Shown in pieces: positions 28,334-37,335 of a stretch of 64,000 bases of DNA. This DNA comes from Mycobacterium paragordonae (GTDB taxonomy: Bacteria; Actinomycetota; Actinomycetes; Mycobacteriales; Mycobacteriaceae): positions 2,356,001-2,420,000 of the forward strand of contig NZ_CP025546.1 of NCBI RefSeq assembly GCF_003614435.1. Reading direction: 5' to 3'. Each line of letters opens with the position of its first letter. Positions within the stretch are counted from its first letter, which is position 1. The notes under the pieces were generated by a model. That model saw only the letters and a program-made list of their open reading frames with translations. It was not told the origin of the DNA and did no database searches. Position numbers and translations under genes: made by a program.

Positions 28334-29416
28334 ATGACGGTGCCGGACAGTATCTGGACGAGCAGGCCCGCCGACCTTTATGGCCGCCGCGACCGCGACC
28401 GGTTCTTCACGGTCTTGTGGGGCGTGCGCACCGTGATGGGCGGGCTTTCCGCGGCCTCGCGGTGGAAGCCGTCGCGGGTGACGCCGGTGCCGCGCACACA
28501 TCGCGCGAGGGTCATCGCGCGGGAGCTCGTTGCCCCCGATGTGGTCGCCCTGACGCTGGCGGACCAAGACGGCGGCCTGCTGCCGTCCTGGACGCCGGGC
28601 GGTCACATCGACGTGCAGCTGCCCTCGGGGCGTCGCCGGCAGTACTCCCTGTGCGGACCGCCGGGGCGCCGCACTGACTACCGGATAGCGGTGCGCCGCA
28701 TCGCCGACGGCGGCGGCGGGTCGATCGAGATGCACGACGCCTTCGATGTGGGCGACACGGTGTTGTTCGAAGGACCCCGCAACGCGTTCTATCTCGGGAC
28801 GTCGGAGCGCGACGTGTTGTTCGTGATCGGCGGCATCGGGGTGACGCCTATCCTGCCGATGATGCGAGTCGCGGCTCAGCGCGGAATCGATTGGCGGGCA
28901 ATCTATGCCGGCCGCAGCCGGGAATACATGCCGCTGCTGAAAGAGGTGCTGGCGGTGGCGCCCGAGCGGGTCACGGTGTGGGCCGACGACGAACGGGGCG
29001 GGATCGCCTCGGTGGATGATCTGCTGGCCGGTGCCGGGCCGACGACCGCGGTGTACGTCTGCGGGCCGGCCGCGATGCTGGAGGCGGTCCGGGTGGCCCG
29101 CGACCGACACGCCAATGCGCCCTTGCATTACGAACGGTTCAGTCCGCCGCCGATCGTCAACGGAACCGAGTTTGAGCTGGAGCTGGCGCGCTCGCGGCAG
29201 GTGCTCAGCGTCCCGGCGAATCGCTCGGCGCTTGAGGTCATGCTCGACCGCGATCCGACGACGGCCTATTCCTGCCAGCAGGGTTTCTGCGGCACCTGCA
29301 AGGTCAAAGTACTTGCCGGACAAGTCGAGCGGCGCGGCCGCACCGCCGAGGGTGGCGACGAGATGCTGATCTGTGTCTCCCGTTCGGCCGGCGGCCGGCT
29401 GGTGATCGACCGCTAG
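28334..29416 (+). CDS. Phthalate-dioxygenase-reductase-type ferredoxin oxidoreductase (Rv2776c-like)
   Basis: A 360-residue flavoprotein with plant-type [2Fe-2S] ferredoxin at its C-terminus. FMN/FAD domain: RQYSLCGPPGR (about residues 98-108); NAD domain: VIGGIGVTPILPM and YVCGPAAMLEAVR; iron-sulfur ligands: CQQGFCGTCKVKV and a final LICVSR cysteine. It passes electrons from NAD(P)H to an oxygenase or desaturase. It begins three bases after the hydrolase-SDR fusion and so is probably expressed with it. No partner oxygenase is in the window. Confidence 0.9.
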   Translation: MTVPDSIWTSRPADLYGRRDRDRFFTVLWGVRTVMGGLSAASRWKPSRVTPVPRTHRARVIARELVAPDVVALTLADQDGGLLPSWTPGGHIDVQLPSGRRRQYSLCGPPGRRTDYRIAVRRIADGGGGSIEMHDAFDVGDTVLFEGPRNAFYLGTSERDVLFVIGGIGVTPILPMMRVAAQRGIDWRAIYAGRSREYMPLLKEVLAVAPERVTVWADDERGGIASVDDLLAGAGPTTAVYVCGPAAMLEAVRVARDRHANAPLHYERFSPPPIVNGTEFELELARSRQVLSVPANRSALEVMLDRDPTTAYSCQQGFCGTCKVKVLAGQVERRGRTAEGGDEMLICVSRSAGGRLVIDR

Positions 29417-31176
29417 AACACACCTTTCTCGACCAGCACATCGGCGTAGCTGGTCAGGTCGGCGGCGAACAACTCGGGCTGCTCGAAGGCGGCGAAGTGG
29501 CCGCCGCGGCCGTGAACGGAGTGATGGACCAGGTTGTATCGTGCTGCCGCCCAGGCGCGGGGCGTCTGCAGCATCTCGCCCGGATAGACGGCGTAACCGG
29601 TCGGGACGTCGACGCGGCCGGTCCAGTCGCTGAGCGGGCCGGTGCCCGCACGAGAGGATTCGCAATACAGGCGCGCCGCCGAGGTGGCGGTGCCGGTGAG
29701 CCAGTAGAACATCAGGTTGTCGATCAGCCGATCGGTGCGGATGGGCATGCCGTCGGAGATGTCGCACCAGGCGTGAAACTTCTCCAGTATCCAGCCGGCC
29801 AGGCCCAGCGGGGAGTCGTCCAGCCCGAAGCCCAGCGAATGTGGCCGTGTGGACTGGATTTCCATGTACGCGGTGCCGTCTTTGATCCGTTCGACGCCGG
29901 CCGCGACGGCCGCCCATTCCGCCTCGGTGACGTTCGCCAGCAATTCGGCGTCGTTCTGGTCGGGCGGCGCGAACAGCATGTTGGTGTGGATCGCGACGGC
30001 GTGCTGCGGGTAGTGCTCACCGAGATGACGGGTGACCAGAGCGCCCCAATCGCCGCCCTGCGCGACGTAGCGGTCATATCCCAGCTGGGCCATCACGTCG
30101 GCAACGGCCGCGGCGACCTTCGCGACGTCGACCCCGCGCTCTTCCGTGGGGCCGGAGAAGCCGTATCCCGGCATCGACACCAGGACCACGTGAAACCGCT
30201 TCTGCAGCAACGGAAGTACATCGAGGAACTCGACCACCGAGCCCGGCCAGCCGTGGGTGATGACCAGGGGAATGGCGTCTTTGTGCTCTGACCTGGTGTG
30301 CAGGAAGTGCACCCGTTGCCCGGCTGCCTCGGTGATGAAGGAACCGGCGGCGTTGACTTCGGCCTCGGTGGCACGCCAGTCGTAGCGGTGCACCCAGTGG
30401 TCAATGACCGTTTTCAGGAAGGCCTGCTCGGTGCCGTAATCCCAGTCGGCTCCGGCAATTTCCACCGGCCAGCGCGCCGAGCTGAGCCGGCGGCGTAAGT
30501 CGTCGAGTTGGTCCTGCGGGATCTCGATCGGGTACGGCTTGATCGGCGAGGCCGCCGCTGGCGTGCTCGGCGCGGCTACCGGCGGCGTGATCAGTGAGGC
30601 TATGGCTGGAATGCTCGGCGGTACCTGAACGGGCGCCGTTGCCTGCTCGGGCGCCTCTTCGGCGGTCGAGCGGTACAGGCGGTAACCCACGTGCGGCACC
30701 GTCACACCGGGCAGCGGTTTCCACACGTAGGTGCGGTCGTCGAGCTGGAAGCCGTGCTTCTCGTAGAAGTTGCGGGCTTTTTCATTCTTGTTGGCGGCCC
30801 ACAGGATGACGTCGTTGTCCGGATAGGTGCGCAGCATCTTGTCCAGCAACATGCCGCCGATGCCGGTCCGCTGGTTGTCGTCAAGGATGTAGAGCGCGTC
30901 GATCTGAATGTGCTTGGGGTTGGACAGGTCCGGCCCGAACAGCGCCATCCCCAGCAACTGCCCCCGCGCCTCGGCCATCAACATCTGCCAGCCGCCCCTC
31001 TTGAGCGCCGTCGGGTAGAACGTGTCGACCCACGTTTTCGGCGTGCTGATCATGTCCAGGACATGGGTGGCCACGATGCCCTGCCAGGACCGTCGCCATA
31101 CCGGATAGTGCATCGCCGCCACCCTGGCGTAATCCTTCGGCTTGGCCTCGCGGATCCGGATATCGCTGGATCTCAC
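29413..31176 (-). CDS. GNAT acetyltransferase - epoxide hydrolase fusion
   Basis: A 587-residue fusion. Residues 1-160 are a GNAT domain (IRIREAKPKDYARVAAMH, acetyl-CoA loop NQRTGIGGMLLDKML, NEKARNFYEKHGF). An Ala/Pro-rich linker (about 170-210) joins an EHN-type epoxide hydrolase (215-587) with HGWPGS (308-313), nucleophile Asp376 in QGGDWGAL, tyrosine-containing cap and His in GRGGHFAAFEQP. I chose the GTG at 31176, behind an AGAGGTG site; the frame extends to an ATG at 31215. M. tuberculosis Rv2775 is a stand-alone GNAT at the same place. Overlaps the convergent reductase gene by four bases. Confidence 0.88.
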   Translation of the reverse strand: MRSSDIRIREAKPKDYARVAAMHYPVWRRSWQGIVATHVLDMISTPKTWVDTFYPTALKRGGWQMLMAEARGQLLGMALFGPDLSNPKHIQIDALYILDDNQRTGIGGMLLDKMLRTYPDNDVILWAANKNEKARNFYEKHGFQLDDRTYVWKPLPGVTVPHVGYRLYRSTAEEAPEQATAPVQVPPSIPAIASLITPPVAAPSTPAAASPIKPYPIEIPQDQLDDLRRRLSSARWPVEIAGADWDYGTEQAFLKTVIDHWVHRYDWRATEAEVNAAGSFITEAAGQRVHFLHTRSEHKDAIPLVITHGWPGSVVEFLDVLPLLQKRFHVVLVSMPGYGFSGPTEERGVDVAKVAAAVADVMAQLGYDRYVAQGGDWGALVTRHLGEHYPQHAVAIHTNMLFAPPDQNDAELLANVTEAEWAAVAAGVERIKDGTAYMEIQSTRPHSLGFGLDDSPLGLAGWILEKFHAWCDISDGMPIRTDRLIDNLMFYWLTGTATSAARLYCESSRAGTGPLSDWTGRVDVPTGYAVYPGEMLQTPRAWAAARYNLVHHSVHGRGGHFAAFEQPELFAADLTSYADVLVEKGVF

Positions 31177-31218
31177 GCGCGCACCTCTGCTTTCTCGCAC
31201 CGACATCTCGACCATCCC

Positions 31219-31224
31219 AGCCTA
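31219..31224 (-). promoter_or_regulatory. -10 box TAGGCT of the GNAT-epoxide hydrolase gene
   Basis: TAGGCT on the minus strand would start transcription near 31211, leaving about 35 bases with the AGAGGTG site before GTG 31176. This supports the shorter start of the fusion gene. Confidence 0.4.
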
Positions 31225-31258
31225 GAGAGGCGCCCCTGTGCCGCGTCCTGCCGCATCC

Positions 31259-32611
31259 CTACGGCCCCGCCCGTTCGTCATCGTCGTCGCTGAGAAGTCG
31301 TTCGGGGTGGTGGTAATCGTTGGTGCGGGGGCCGCCGCGGTCGAAGCGTTTCGGTGGGGTCCATGCGGTGCGATGGTTGGCAAGTTTAGTTGTGGTCCAA
31401 CCTCTTTCGATCAATTTGTGGTTAGGGGCGCAGGCCAGGGTGAGGCTGTCGATGTCGGTGTTGCCGCCGGTGGCCCATTCGTTGACGTGGTGGACTTCGC
31501 ATTTGTCGGCGGGGACATCGCAGCCGGGGTAGGTGCACCCGCGTTCGGCCGCGATCAGGGCCAGTCGTTGATCGGCTGAGGCGATGCGGCGGGCGCGCCC
31601 CAGGTAGAGAGGCCGGTTGGAGTGTCCGTCAAAGATGGCCAGGTAGTGGACGGCGCGGCTGGCCATCTTGATCAGTTCGCGCATTGGGACCACAGTGCCG
31701 CTGGCGGTGACGCCGCGGCCGGTGGCTGTGGTCAGTTCCTGCAAAGTGGTGGTGACTACGACGGTGACGGGCAGGCCGTTGTGCTGGCCGAGGTCGGGGT
31801 CGCCGAGTTGGCGGCGCAGCAGTTCGTTGAGGGCGTCGTGCTGGCGTTGGCCGGGGGTGCGGGTGTCGGTCTCGGGGGTGGCATCCGGCGCGAGGTTGTC
31901 GGGGTTGCACATGCCAGGGGCCGCGAAGCGGGCCAGCCAGGCTTCGATGTTGGCGCGCAGTTCGGGGGTGGCGATGAGGGTGGCTTCGCTCATGCCGTCG
32001 GCGCGCTGGGGTTTGAAGGTCAAGCTGCGCTGGCGGGCGCGGTCGTGGTCGGAGAATTTTCCGTCGGGGTTGATCAGTACGGCGGCGCGTTTGGCGGCTT
32101 TGTCGAGTTGGTCGGGGCGAAGTTGGGTGGCTTGATGGGCCAGCAGGTGTTCGGCGTGCTCGATGACGGCAGCCGGGGTGACAGCGGGCAGGTCGCGGAC
32201 AAAGCTTTGGATGACCCGCAGGTGCTGGGCGTCGAGCATGCCCTGACGCCACAGCTCGGCCGTGGCTGGTAGTTCGGGGGGTAACCGCTGTCCGGTGAGT
32301 GTGGTGCGTGGGGCGAGTTGGGCGGCATCCCGGATGCGGCGGCGCGCTTCGGCGTAGCTGATGCGGCACCAGTCGGCGATGACCTGATGGGCGGGTCCGC
32401 CGATGTCGGCAGGGTCCGCGACGGCGAGGCCGGCGATGAGGTCGTGGCTGACCACGGCTTGCCGTCGGCGGGAGGTTTCGAGACGTTCCAGGGCCCGGCA
32501 TCGCACCACCGGGTCCAGCATCTGGTGCTGTAGGTCAGCGATTGAGGCGACCGCGGCGTCGAGTGCATCGAAAGCGGCTACCAGCTCTGCCGGAGCGGTT
32601 ATCGCACGCAT
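31259..32611 (-). CDS. DUF222 / HNH endonuclease-domain protein (13E12-repeat family)
   Basis: A 450-residue protein of the mycobacterial 13E12 repeat family. Residues about 10-310 are DUF222 (IADWCRISYAEARRRIRDAAQL; RPDQLDKAAKRAAVLINPDG). Residues about 370-415 form an HNH nuclease finger: GCTYPGCDVPADKCEVHH, then NEWATGGNTDIDSLTLACAPNH. The zinc cysteines and catalytic histidines are present. Many copies occur per mycobacterial genome and one family member carries a prophage attachment site in M. tuberculosis, so this gene can be a mobile or recombination-prone unit. Biological role unproven. Confidence 0.88.
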   Translation of the reverse strand: MRAITAPAELVAAFDALDAAVASIADLQHQMLDPVVRCRALERLETSRRRQAVVSHDLIAGLAVADPADIGGPAHQVIADWCRISYAEARRRIRDAAQLAPRTTLTGQRLPPELPATAELWRQGMLDAQHLRVIQSFVRDLPAVTPAAVIEHAEHLLAHQATQLRPDQLDKAAKRAAVLINPDGKFSDHDRARQRSLTFKPQRADGMSEATLIATPELRANIEAWLARFAAPGMCNPDNLAPDATPETDTRTPGQRQHDALNELLRRQLGDPDLGQHNGLPVTVVVTTTLQELTTATGRGVTASGTVVPMRELIKMASRAVHYLAIFDGHSNRPLYLGRARRIASADQRLALIAAERGCTYPGCDVPADKCEVHHVNEWATGGNTDIDSLTLACAPNHKLIERGWTTTKLANHRTAWTPPKRFDRGGPRTNDYHHPERLLSDDDDERAGP

Positions 32612-32636
32612 GTTCGAATTCTATTGAGCGGCGTAG

Positions 32637-33900
<1,264 letters not shown>

Positions 33901-33904
<4 letters not shown>

Positions 33905-34353
33905 GCAGGCTGTTGATCGTCCATCACACGCCATCGCCGCACTGCCAGGAGATGCTCGAAGCGGTAGTCGCAGGCGCGACCGACCCGGAAATCGAGGGCG
34001 TGGAGGTTCTGCGACGACCGGCCCTCACCGTTTCACCGGTGGAGATGCTGGAGGCCGACGGATACCTGCTCGGCACGCCGGCGAACCTCGGGTACATCAG
34101 CGGTGCCCTCAAGCACGCCTTCGACGAGTCCTACTACCAGCTGCTTGACGCCACCCGGGGAAGGCCGTTCGGCCTCTACATCCACGGCAACGAAGGCAGC
34201 GAGGGCGCTGTGCGGGCGGTCGATGGCATCACCGCGGGCCTCGGGTGGGTGAAAGCGGCGGATCATGTGGTGGTGTCGGGCAAGCCTTCGAAGCCGGAAC
34301 TCGAGGCCTGCTGGAACCTCGGCGCGACGGTCGCCGCGACACTGATGGGATAG
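33901..34353 (+). CDS. Flavodoxin-fold NADPH-dependent FMN reductase-like protein (Rv2771c-like)
   Basis: A 150-residue flavodoxin-like protein starting at GTG 33901 in the stop of the previous gene. The FMN phosphate loop is HHTPSPHCQEML (9-20), and the second flavin loop is GTPANLGYISGALKHAFDE (about 58-76), as in the NAD(P)H-dependent FMN reductase/WrbA-like group. Its operon position after dapB is conserved with M. tuberculosis Rv2773c-Rv2771c; electron acceptor unknown. Confidence 0.86.
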
Positions 34354-34366
34354 GTTGGCCGGCTTC

Positions 34367-34897
34367 TCAGTTACGGGGTCTGCGCGCGCGCAGCGCCGCC
34401 CGCGCGACAGTTACGGGGTGGTTGAGGAGCGTTGCGATCCGACCTGCGGTGCTGTTCGGATCGCGTCCGACACCAAGCTGAATCAGCAGGTCCATGCGGT
34501 CGAAATAAGCGCGCTCGCATACGAGTTCGGCTCCGTCGAATTCGAAGACCAACGCAAGGGGCAGCTTGACCGCGCGGCCTGTCGGGGGAAGGCCGCGATA
34601 TGGCCCGAGGTGCGTACCGCGCACATGAGTTTCCATCAACACCTGGTGGTCGTGATGGCAGAGCGAACCGGGCTCGATGTCGAAGCGCATGTCTGGAAAG
34701 GCAATGAAAAGTTCGCGGTAGGAGTCGGCAACCGCGTCGTGACCGACGGCGACCTCGCCGGGGAGTTCCGTTCTTGCCACACCGGACTTGAAGGTCGCGA
34801 GCGTCGCAGCGATGTCATGCTGGTTCTCAGCTTCGAGGTGGTTGACGACCGTGGTCGCACGCAGTTGCCGAACGGCAGGCTCAATTGACTCGGACAC
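34367..34897 (-). CDS. SnoaL-like (NTF2-fold) protein
   Basis: A 176-residue protein; start GTG 34897 (VSESIEPAVRQLRAT) follows a purine-rich GGGAAGTGGGAG. It has the SnoaL/ester-cyclase pattern: NHLEAENQHDIAATLATF, the YRELFIAFPDMRFDIEP helix-strand, the ETHVRGTHLGPYRGLPPTG loop and the FDGAELVCERAYFDRMDLLIQLG C-terminus. The fold forms a conical pocket for small substrates; members include cyclases and isomerases. Substrate not deducible. Convergent with the dapB operon. Confidence 0.82.
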   Translation of the reverse strand: MSESIEPAVRQLRATTVVNHLEAENQHDIAATLATFKSGVARTELPGEVAVGHDAVADSYRELFIAFPDMRFDIEPGSLCHHDHQVLMETHVRGTHLGPYRGLPPTGRAVKLPLALVFEFDGAELVCERAYFDRMDLLIQLGVGRDPNSTAGRIATLLNHPVTVARAALRARRPRN

Positions 34898-35174
34898 GTG
34901 GCTCCCACTTCCCTTGTGGCTGCCCGCGGGCTTTGCCGGGTAGCAGAATTCTAGATGCATGCGCGGACGGAGAGTGCGATTAGCAGCAGCCTTCAAGCAT
35001 GCCCTCGACAAGACCGACTGCAGCAACTCACTCCCGCCCGGAGCTGATCAGTGGACCTGGTCGACGGCAAAGAAGACAATGTTGATCTGTGGACGGCATG
35101 ACCGGCATGTGGTGGTGTTGGGCAAGTCCGCGAGGCATGGACTGAGCCGCTCAGGTGAGAGACGGGAGAGCAGC

Positions 35175-35882
35175 ATGGTCACACCGCCTCCTGCAGCGGA
35201 TGACCTCGCACACCTGCTCGGCACTCTCGCTGTGGAGCTGGAGGGCCACAGCGACCCGGAAGAGGTGTTGCAGGAGATCGTGCGGAGCTCGGTGCAGATC
35301 GTGCCCGGCGCCCGCTGGGCGGGGATCTCTTTTCTCGAGGGCGACCGGATCGAGTCGCGGGTTCCCACCGATCAGCTGGTCGCCGAGTTGGATGCGTTGC
35401 AGACGACGCTCGACGGAGGCCCATGTCTGAGCGCATTGCGTGAACACCACACGGTCAAGGTCGACGACATGGCCACTGAAAAGCGGTGGCCACGCTTCGC
35501 GGAAGCAGCCATGCACCGCGGAGTTCGAAGCCTGCTGTCGTTCCGGCTGTTCGTCCGCCGCGGAAGTCTGGGAGCCCTCAACCTTTACGGCGGCGAAACC
35601 AAGGTTTTCGACGAAGAGTCCATTCTCGTCGGGGAGGTGCTGTCCCAACACGCCTCAGTTGCGCTCGCCCGCCTCAACTCCGAGGCGCGGTTCCAGCGGG
35701 CGCTGGACAGCCGGGACATCATCGGTCAAGCCAAAGGCCTGCTGATGCAGCGCAACGACGTCGACGGTCTGCATGCGTTCCGGATGCTGCTCAAGGTGTC
35801 CCAGGAGACCCACACGAAGCTGGTCGACGTTGCGCAATGCCTGGTTCAGGCACATGAGGCCGGGCTCGCGCAGACCGGGTAG
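35175..35882 (+). CDS. GAF-ANTAR sensor/antiterminator protein
   Basis: A 235-residue protein. Residues about 20-155 are a GAF sensory domain (LQEIVRSSVQIVPGARWAGI, TTLDGGPCLSALREHHTVKV, GALNLYGG); residues about 165-225 are an ANTAR RNA-binding three-helix module (ALDSRDIIGQAKGLLMQRND, then AFRMLLKVSQETHTKLVDVA). ANTAR proteins bind tandem hexaloop hairpins in mRNA leaders and prevent termination. The ATG at 35175 follows GACGGGAGAG; a longer frame exists to 34959 without family similarity. The RNA target is not evident in the window. Confidence 0.9.
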   Translation: MVTPPPAADDLAHLLGTLAVELEGHSDPEEVLQEIVRSSVQIVPGARWAGISFLEGDRIESRVPTDQLVAELDALQTTLDGGPCLSALREHHTVKVDDMATEKRWPRFAEAAMHRGVRSLLSFRLFVRRGSLGALNLYGGETKVFDEESILVGEVLSQHASVALARLNSEARFQRALDSRDIIGQAKGLLMQRNDVDGLHAFRMLLKVSQETHTKLVDVAQCLVQAHEAGLAQTG

Positions 35883-35951
35883 TGGGACAAGCGCTGTTCA
35901 ACGGCCACGTCTTCCTCGCCATCCCGCTCCGGCCGTTCTAACCAGCCGCAG

Positions 35952-36773
35952 TCAGGTATGCACAGGCTGAAACGCGTCGGCCGGCTGGCCCAGCGCCAGT
36001 GCCACACTGGTGCCGATCGGCCCGTGCCGATCGAACAGCGTCGCGCTCCCGGTGGCGACTCCGGCTGAGCCGTAATGACTCTGGGCCGCCAGCCCCACAT
36101 ATTCCCCGTCCGGCAGCCGGCTCGCGGTAACGGTGTAGTCGGCGTTGATGTAGCGCAATCCGCCGGTGCCCCAATGAGTCAACGAACTCGTCACATCACC
36201 GACGAAGGCCAGCCTCGTAAAAGGCGTCAACGGATATCCCTGCACCATCGGCCGAAACAGCCTTGTCCAGGCAAACTTTCGCGAATGCGACTGCTCCCAC
36301 TCACCCGCCGCGATACCCGGACTACCCGCGGTCGTGGCCCCGTAGCCCCAAATCAGAAAAGGCATCTCGGGCGGAAACCCCGCAGAGTCCGGCGGAAGCG
36401 GCGGCATCTCCACCGAATCCGACCACACCTCGCCATCGGGATGCTCAGCGCGCCGAAGAAATAGCGCGCTGGCTCGCGCGACCGTCCGTCCGTTCTGCAC
36501 TAGCGCACCGTCGACGAGCCTGATACGCCGGCCTTCACGCTGCACCGACGTCCGTATCTGCACCGGCTCCTGCAGAGCCGGGCGCAACAGGTCCACGGTC
36601 AAGCGGGCCGGCTGGAACTCGGGGTCGACGCCGGATTGCTCGATCCCCCAACCCAACAGGCCGCCGACGATCTGGCCGCCCATCGCCGCGCCCCACGGCC
36701 CCCGAGTCATCGGTCCGGGCAGGTAGGAGTCGCCGTCGACGGTGAAGAACGCAGCAGGCTCAGCAAGGGTCAC
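35952..36773 (-). CDS. Acyl-CoA thioesterase-like double hotdog protein
   Basis: A 273-residue protein of the TesB-like/4HBT_3 group with two hotdog halves. First half: GPWGAAMGGQIVGGLLGWGI and ARLTVDLLRPALQEPVQI; second half: TRLAFVGDVTSSLTHWGTGG and INADYTVTASRLPDGEYVGL. Start GTG 36773 stands 7 bases after a TATCGT -10 box (minus strand, 36781-36786), so probably leaderless. It likely hydrolyses acyl-CoA esters, but the catalytic acid is not obvious. Divergent from the nitroreductase-like gene. Confidence 0.82.
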   Translation of the reverse strand: MTLAEPAAFFTVDGDSYLPGPMTRGPWGAAMGGQIVGGLLGWGIEQSGVDPEFQPARLTVDLLRPALQEPVQIRTSVQREGRRIRLVDGALVQNGRTVARASALFLRRAEHPDGEVWSDSVEMPPLPPDSAGFPPEMPFLIWGYGATTAGSPGIAAGEWEQSHSRKFAWTRLFRPMVQGYPLTPFTRLAFVGDVTSSLTHWGTGGLRYINADYTVTASRLPDGEYVGLAAQSHYGSAGVATGSATLFDRHGPIGTSVALALGQPADAFQPVHT

Positions 36774-36879
36774 CGCTACGACGATAGGACAACCACGTCC
36801 GGCCGCTGGCAGAAGTCCTCGCCATGAGTGGACCAAGGCCCCTGTCCCAGAGTCGGCCGCGCGAGCAGGCTCGTTCACT

Positions 36880-37281
36880 ATGACCACCTACACAAAGCCG
36901 GGAATCCGAGACGCGGTCCGGCACTTCAACAAGCACGTGCTCAACCCCGTCATGATGACCGTGGCGGGAAGCCGCTTCTGGTACGCCTCGGTGATCGAGC
37001 ACACCGGCCGGAATTCGGGAAGGCACTACTCCACCCCGGTCGTCGCCGTTCCAGTCAGCGGTGGCTTCGTCGTGCCGCTGCCCTACGGAACGGGTGTCGA
37101 CTGGCTTCGCAACGTGCTGGCCGCCGGGTCGGCAACGATCACCACCAAGGGTCAGACCTACCACGTGGAGCGACCGGAGGTAGTCGACGCAGCAGCCGTC
37201 GAGCCCGAGTTGCCCGCTCCGCGACGCAAGGTGTTCCACGCCTTCGACGTTGACAGCTACGTCAGATTCACCCTGGCCTGA
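36880..37281 (+). CDS. Deazaflavin (F420)-dependent nitroreductase family protein
   Basis: A 133-residue split beta-barrel protein of the Ddn/DDN family, which uses reduced cofactor F420 (or related flavins). Family stretches: RHFNKHVLNPVMMTVAG, VIEHTGRNSGRHYSTPVVAV and VVPLPYGTGVDWLRNVLAAG. ATG 36880 (MTTYTKPG) is chosen because similarity starts there; an in-frame ATG at 36742 lies inside the divergent thioesterase gene. In M. tuberculosis one paralogue activates nitroimidazole drugs; physiological substrates are quinones. Confidence 0.85.
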   Translation: MTTYTKPGIRDAVRHFNKHVLNPVMMTVAGSRFWYASVIEHTGRNSGRHYSTPVVAVPVSGGFVVPLPYGTGVDWLRNVLAAGSATITTKGQTYHVERPEVVDAAAVEPELPAPRRKVFHAFDVDSYVRFTLA

Positions 37282-37294
37282 CGTTGGGGTTGCC

Positions 37295-37323
37295 CCTACC
37301 GTTGGGATGGAGACGACGGTAGG
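37295..37323. promoter_or_regulatory. Inverted repeat CCTACCGT-N13-ACGGTAGG before the acyl-CoA ligase gene
   Basis: Two perfect 8-bp arms separated by 13 bases lie directly in front of the ligase start at 37336. The left arm includes TACCGT, a possible -10 box, so a repressor bound here would overlap the promoter. The right arm precedes the AGGTGAGGAA ribosome-binding region. Confidence 0.5.
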
Positions 37324-37335
37324 TGAGGAACGGGC

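Noticed and set aside
26786..29917. A 1043-codon open frame on the minus strand opposite the hydrolase-SDR and reductase genes
   Set aside because: It is an antisense shadow caused by high G+C; its translation is Arg/His/Gly-rich without domains, while the plus-strand genes carry clear catalytic motifs.
34959..35174. N-terminal extension of the GAF-ANTAR gene
   Set aside because: No GAF-like sequence and a good ribosome-binding site exists at ATG 35175.
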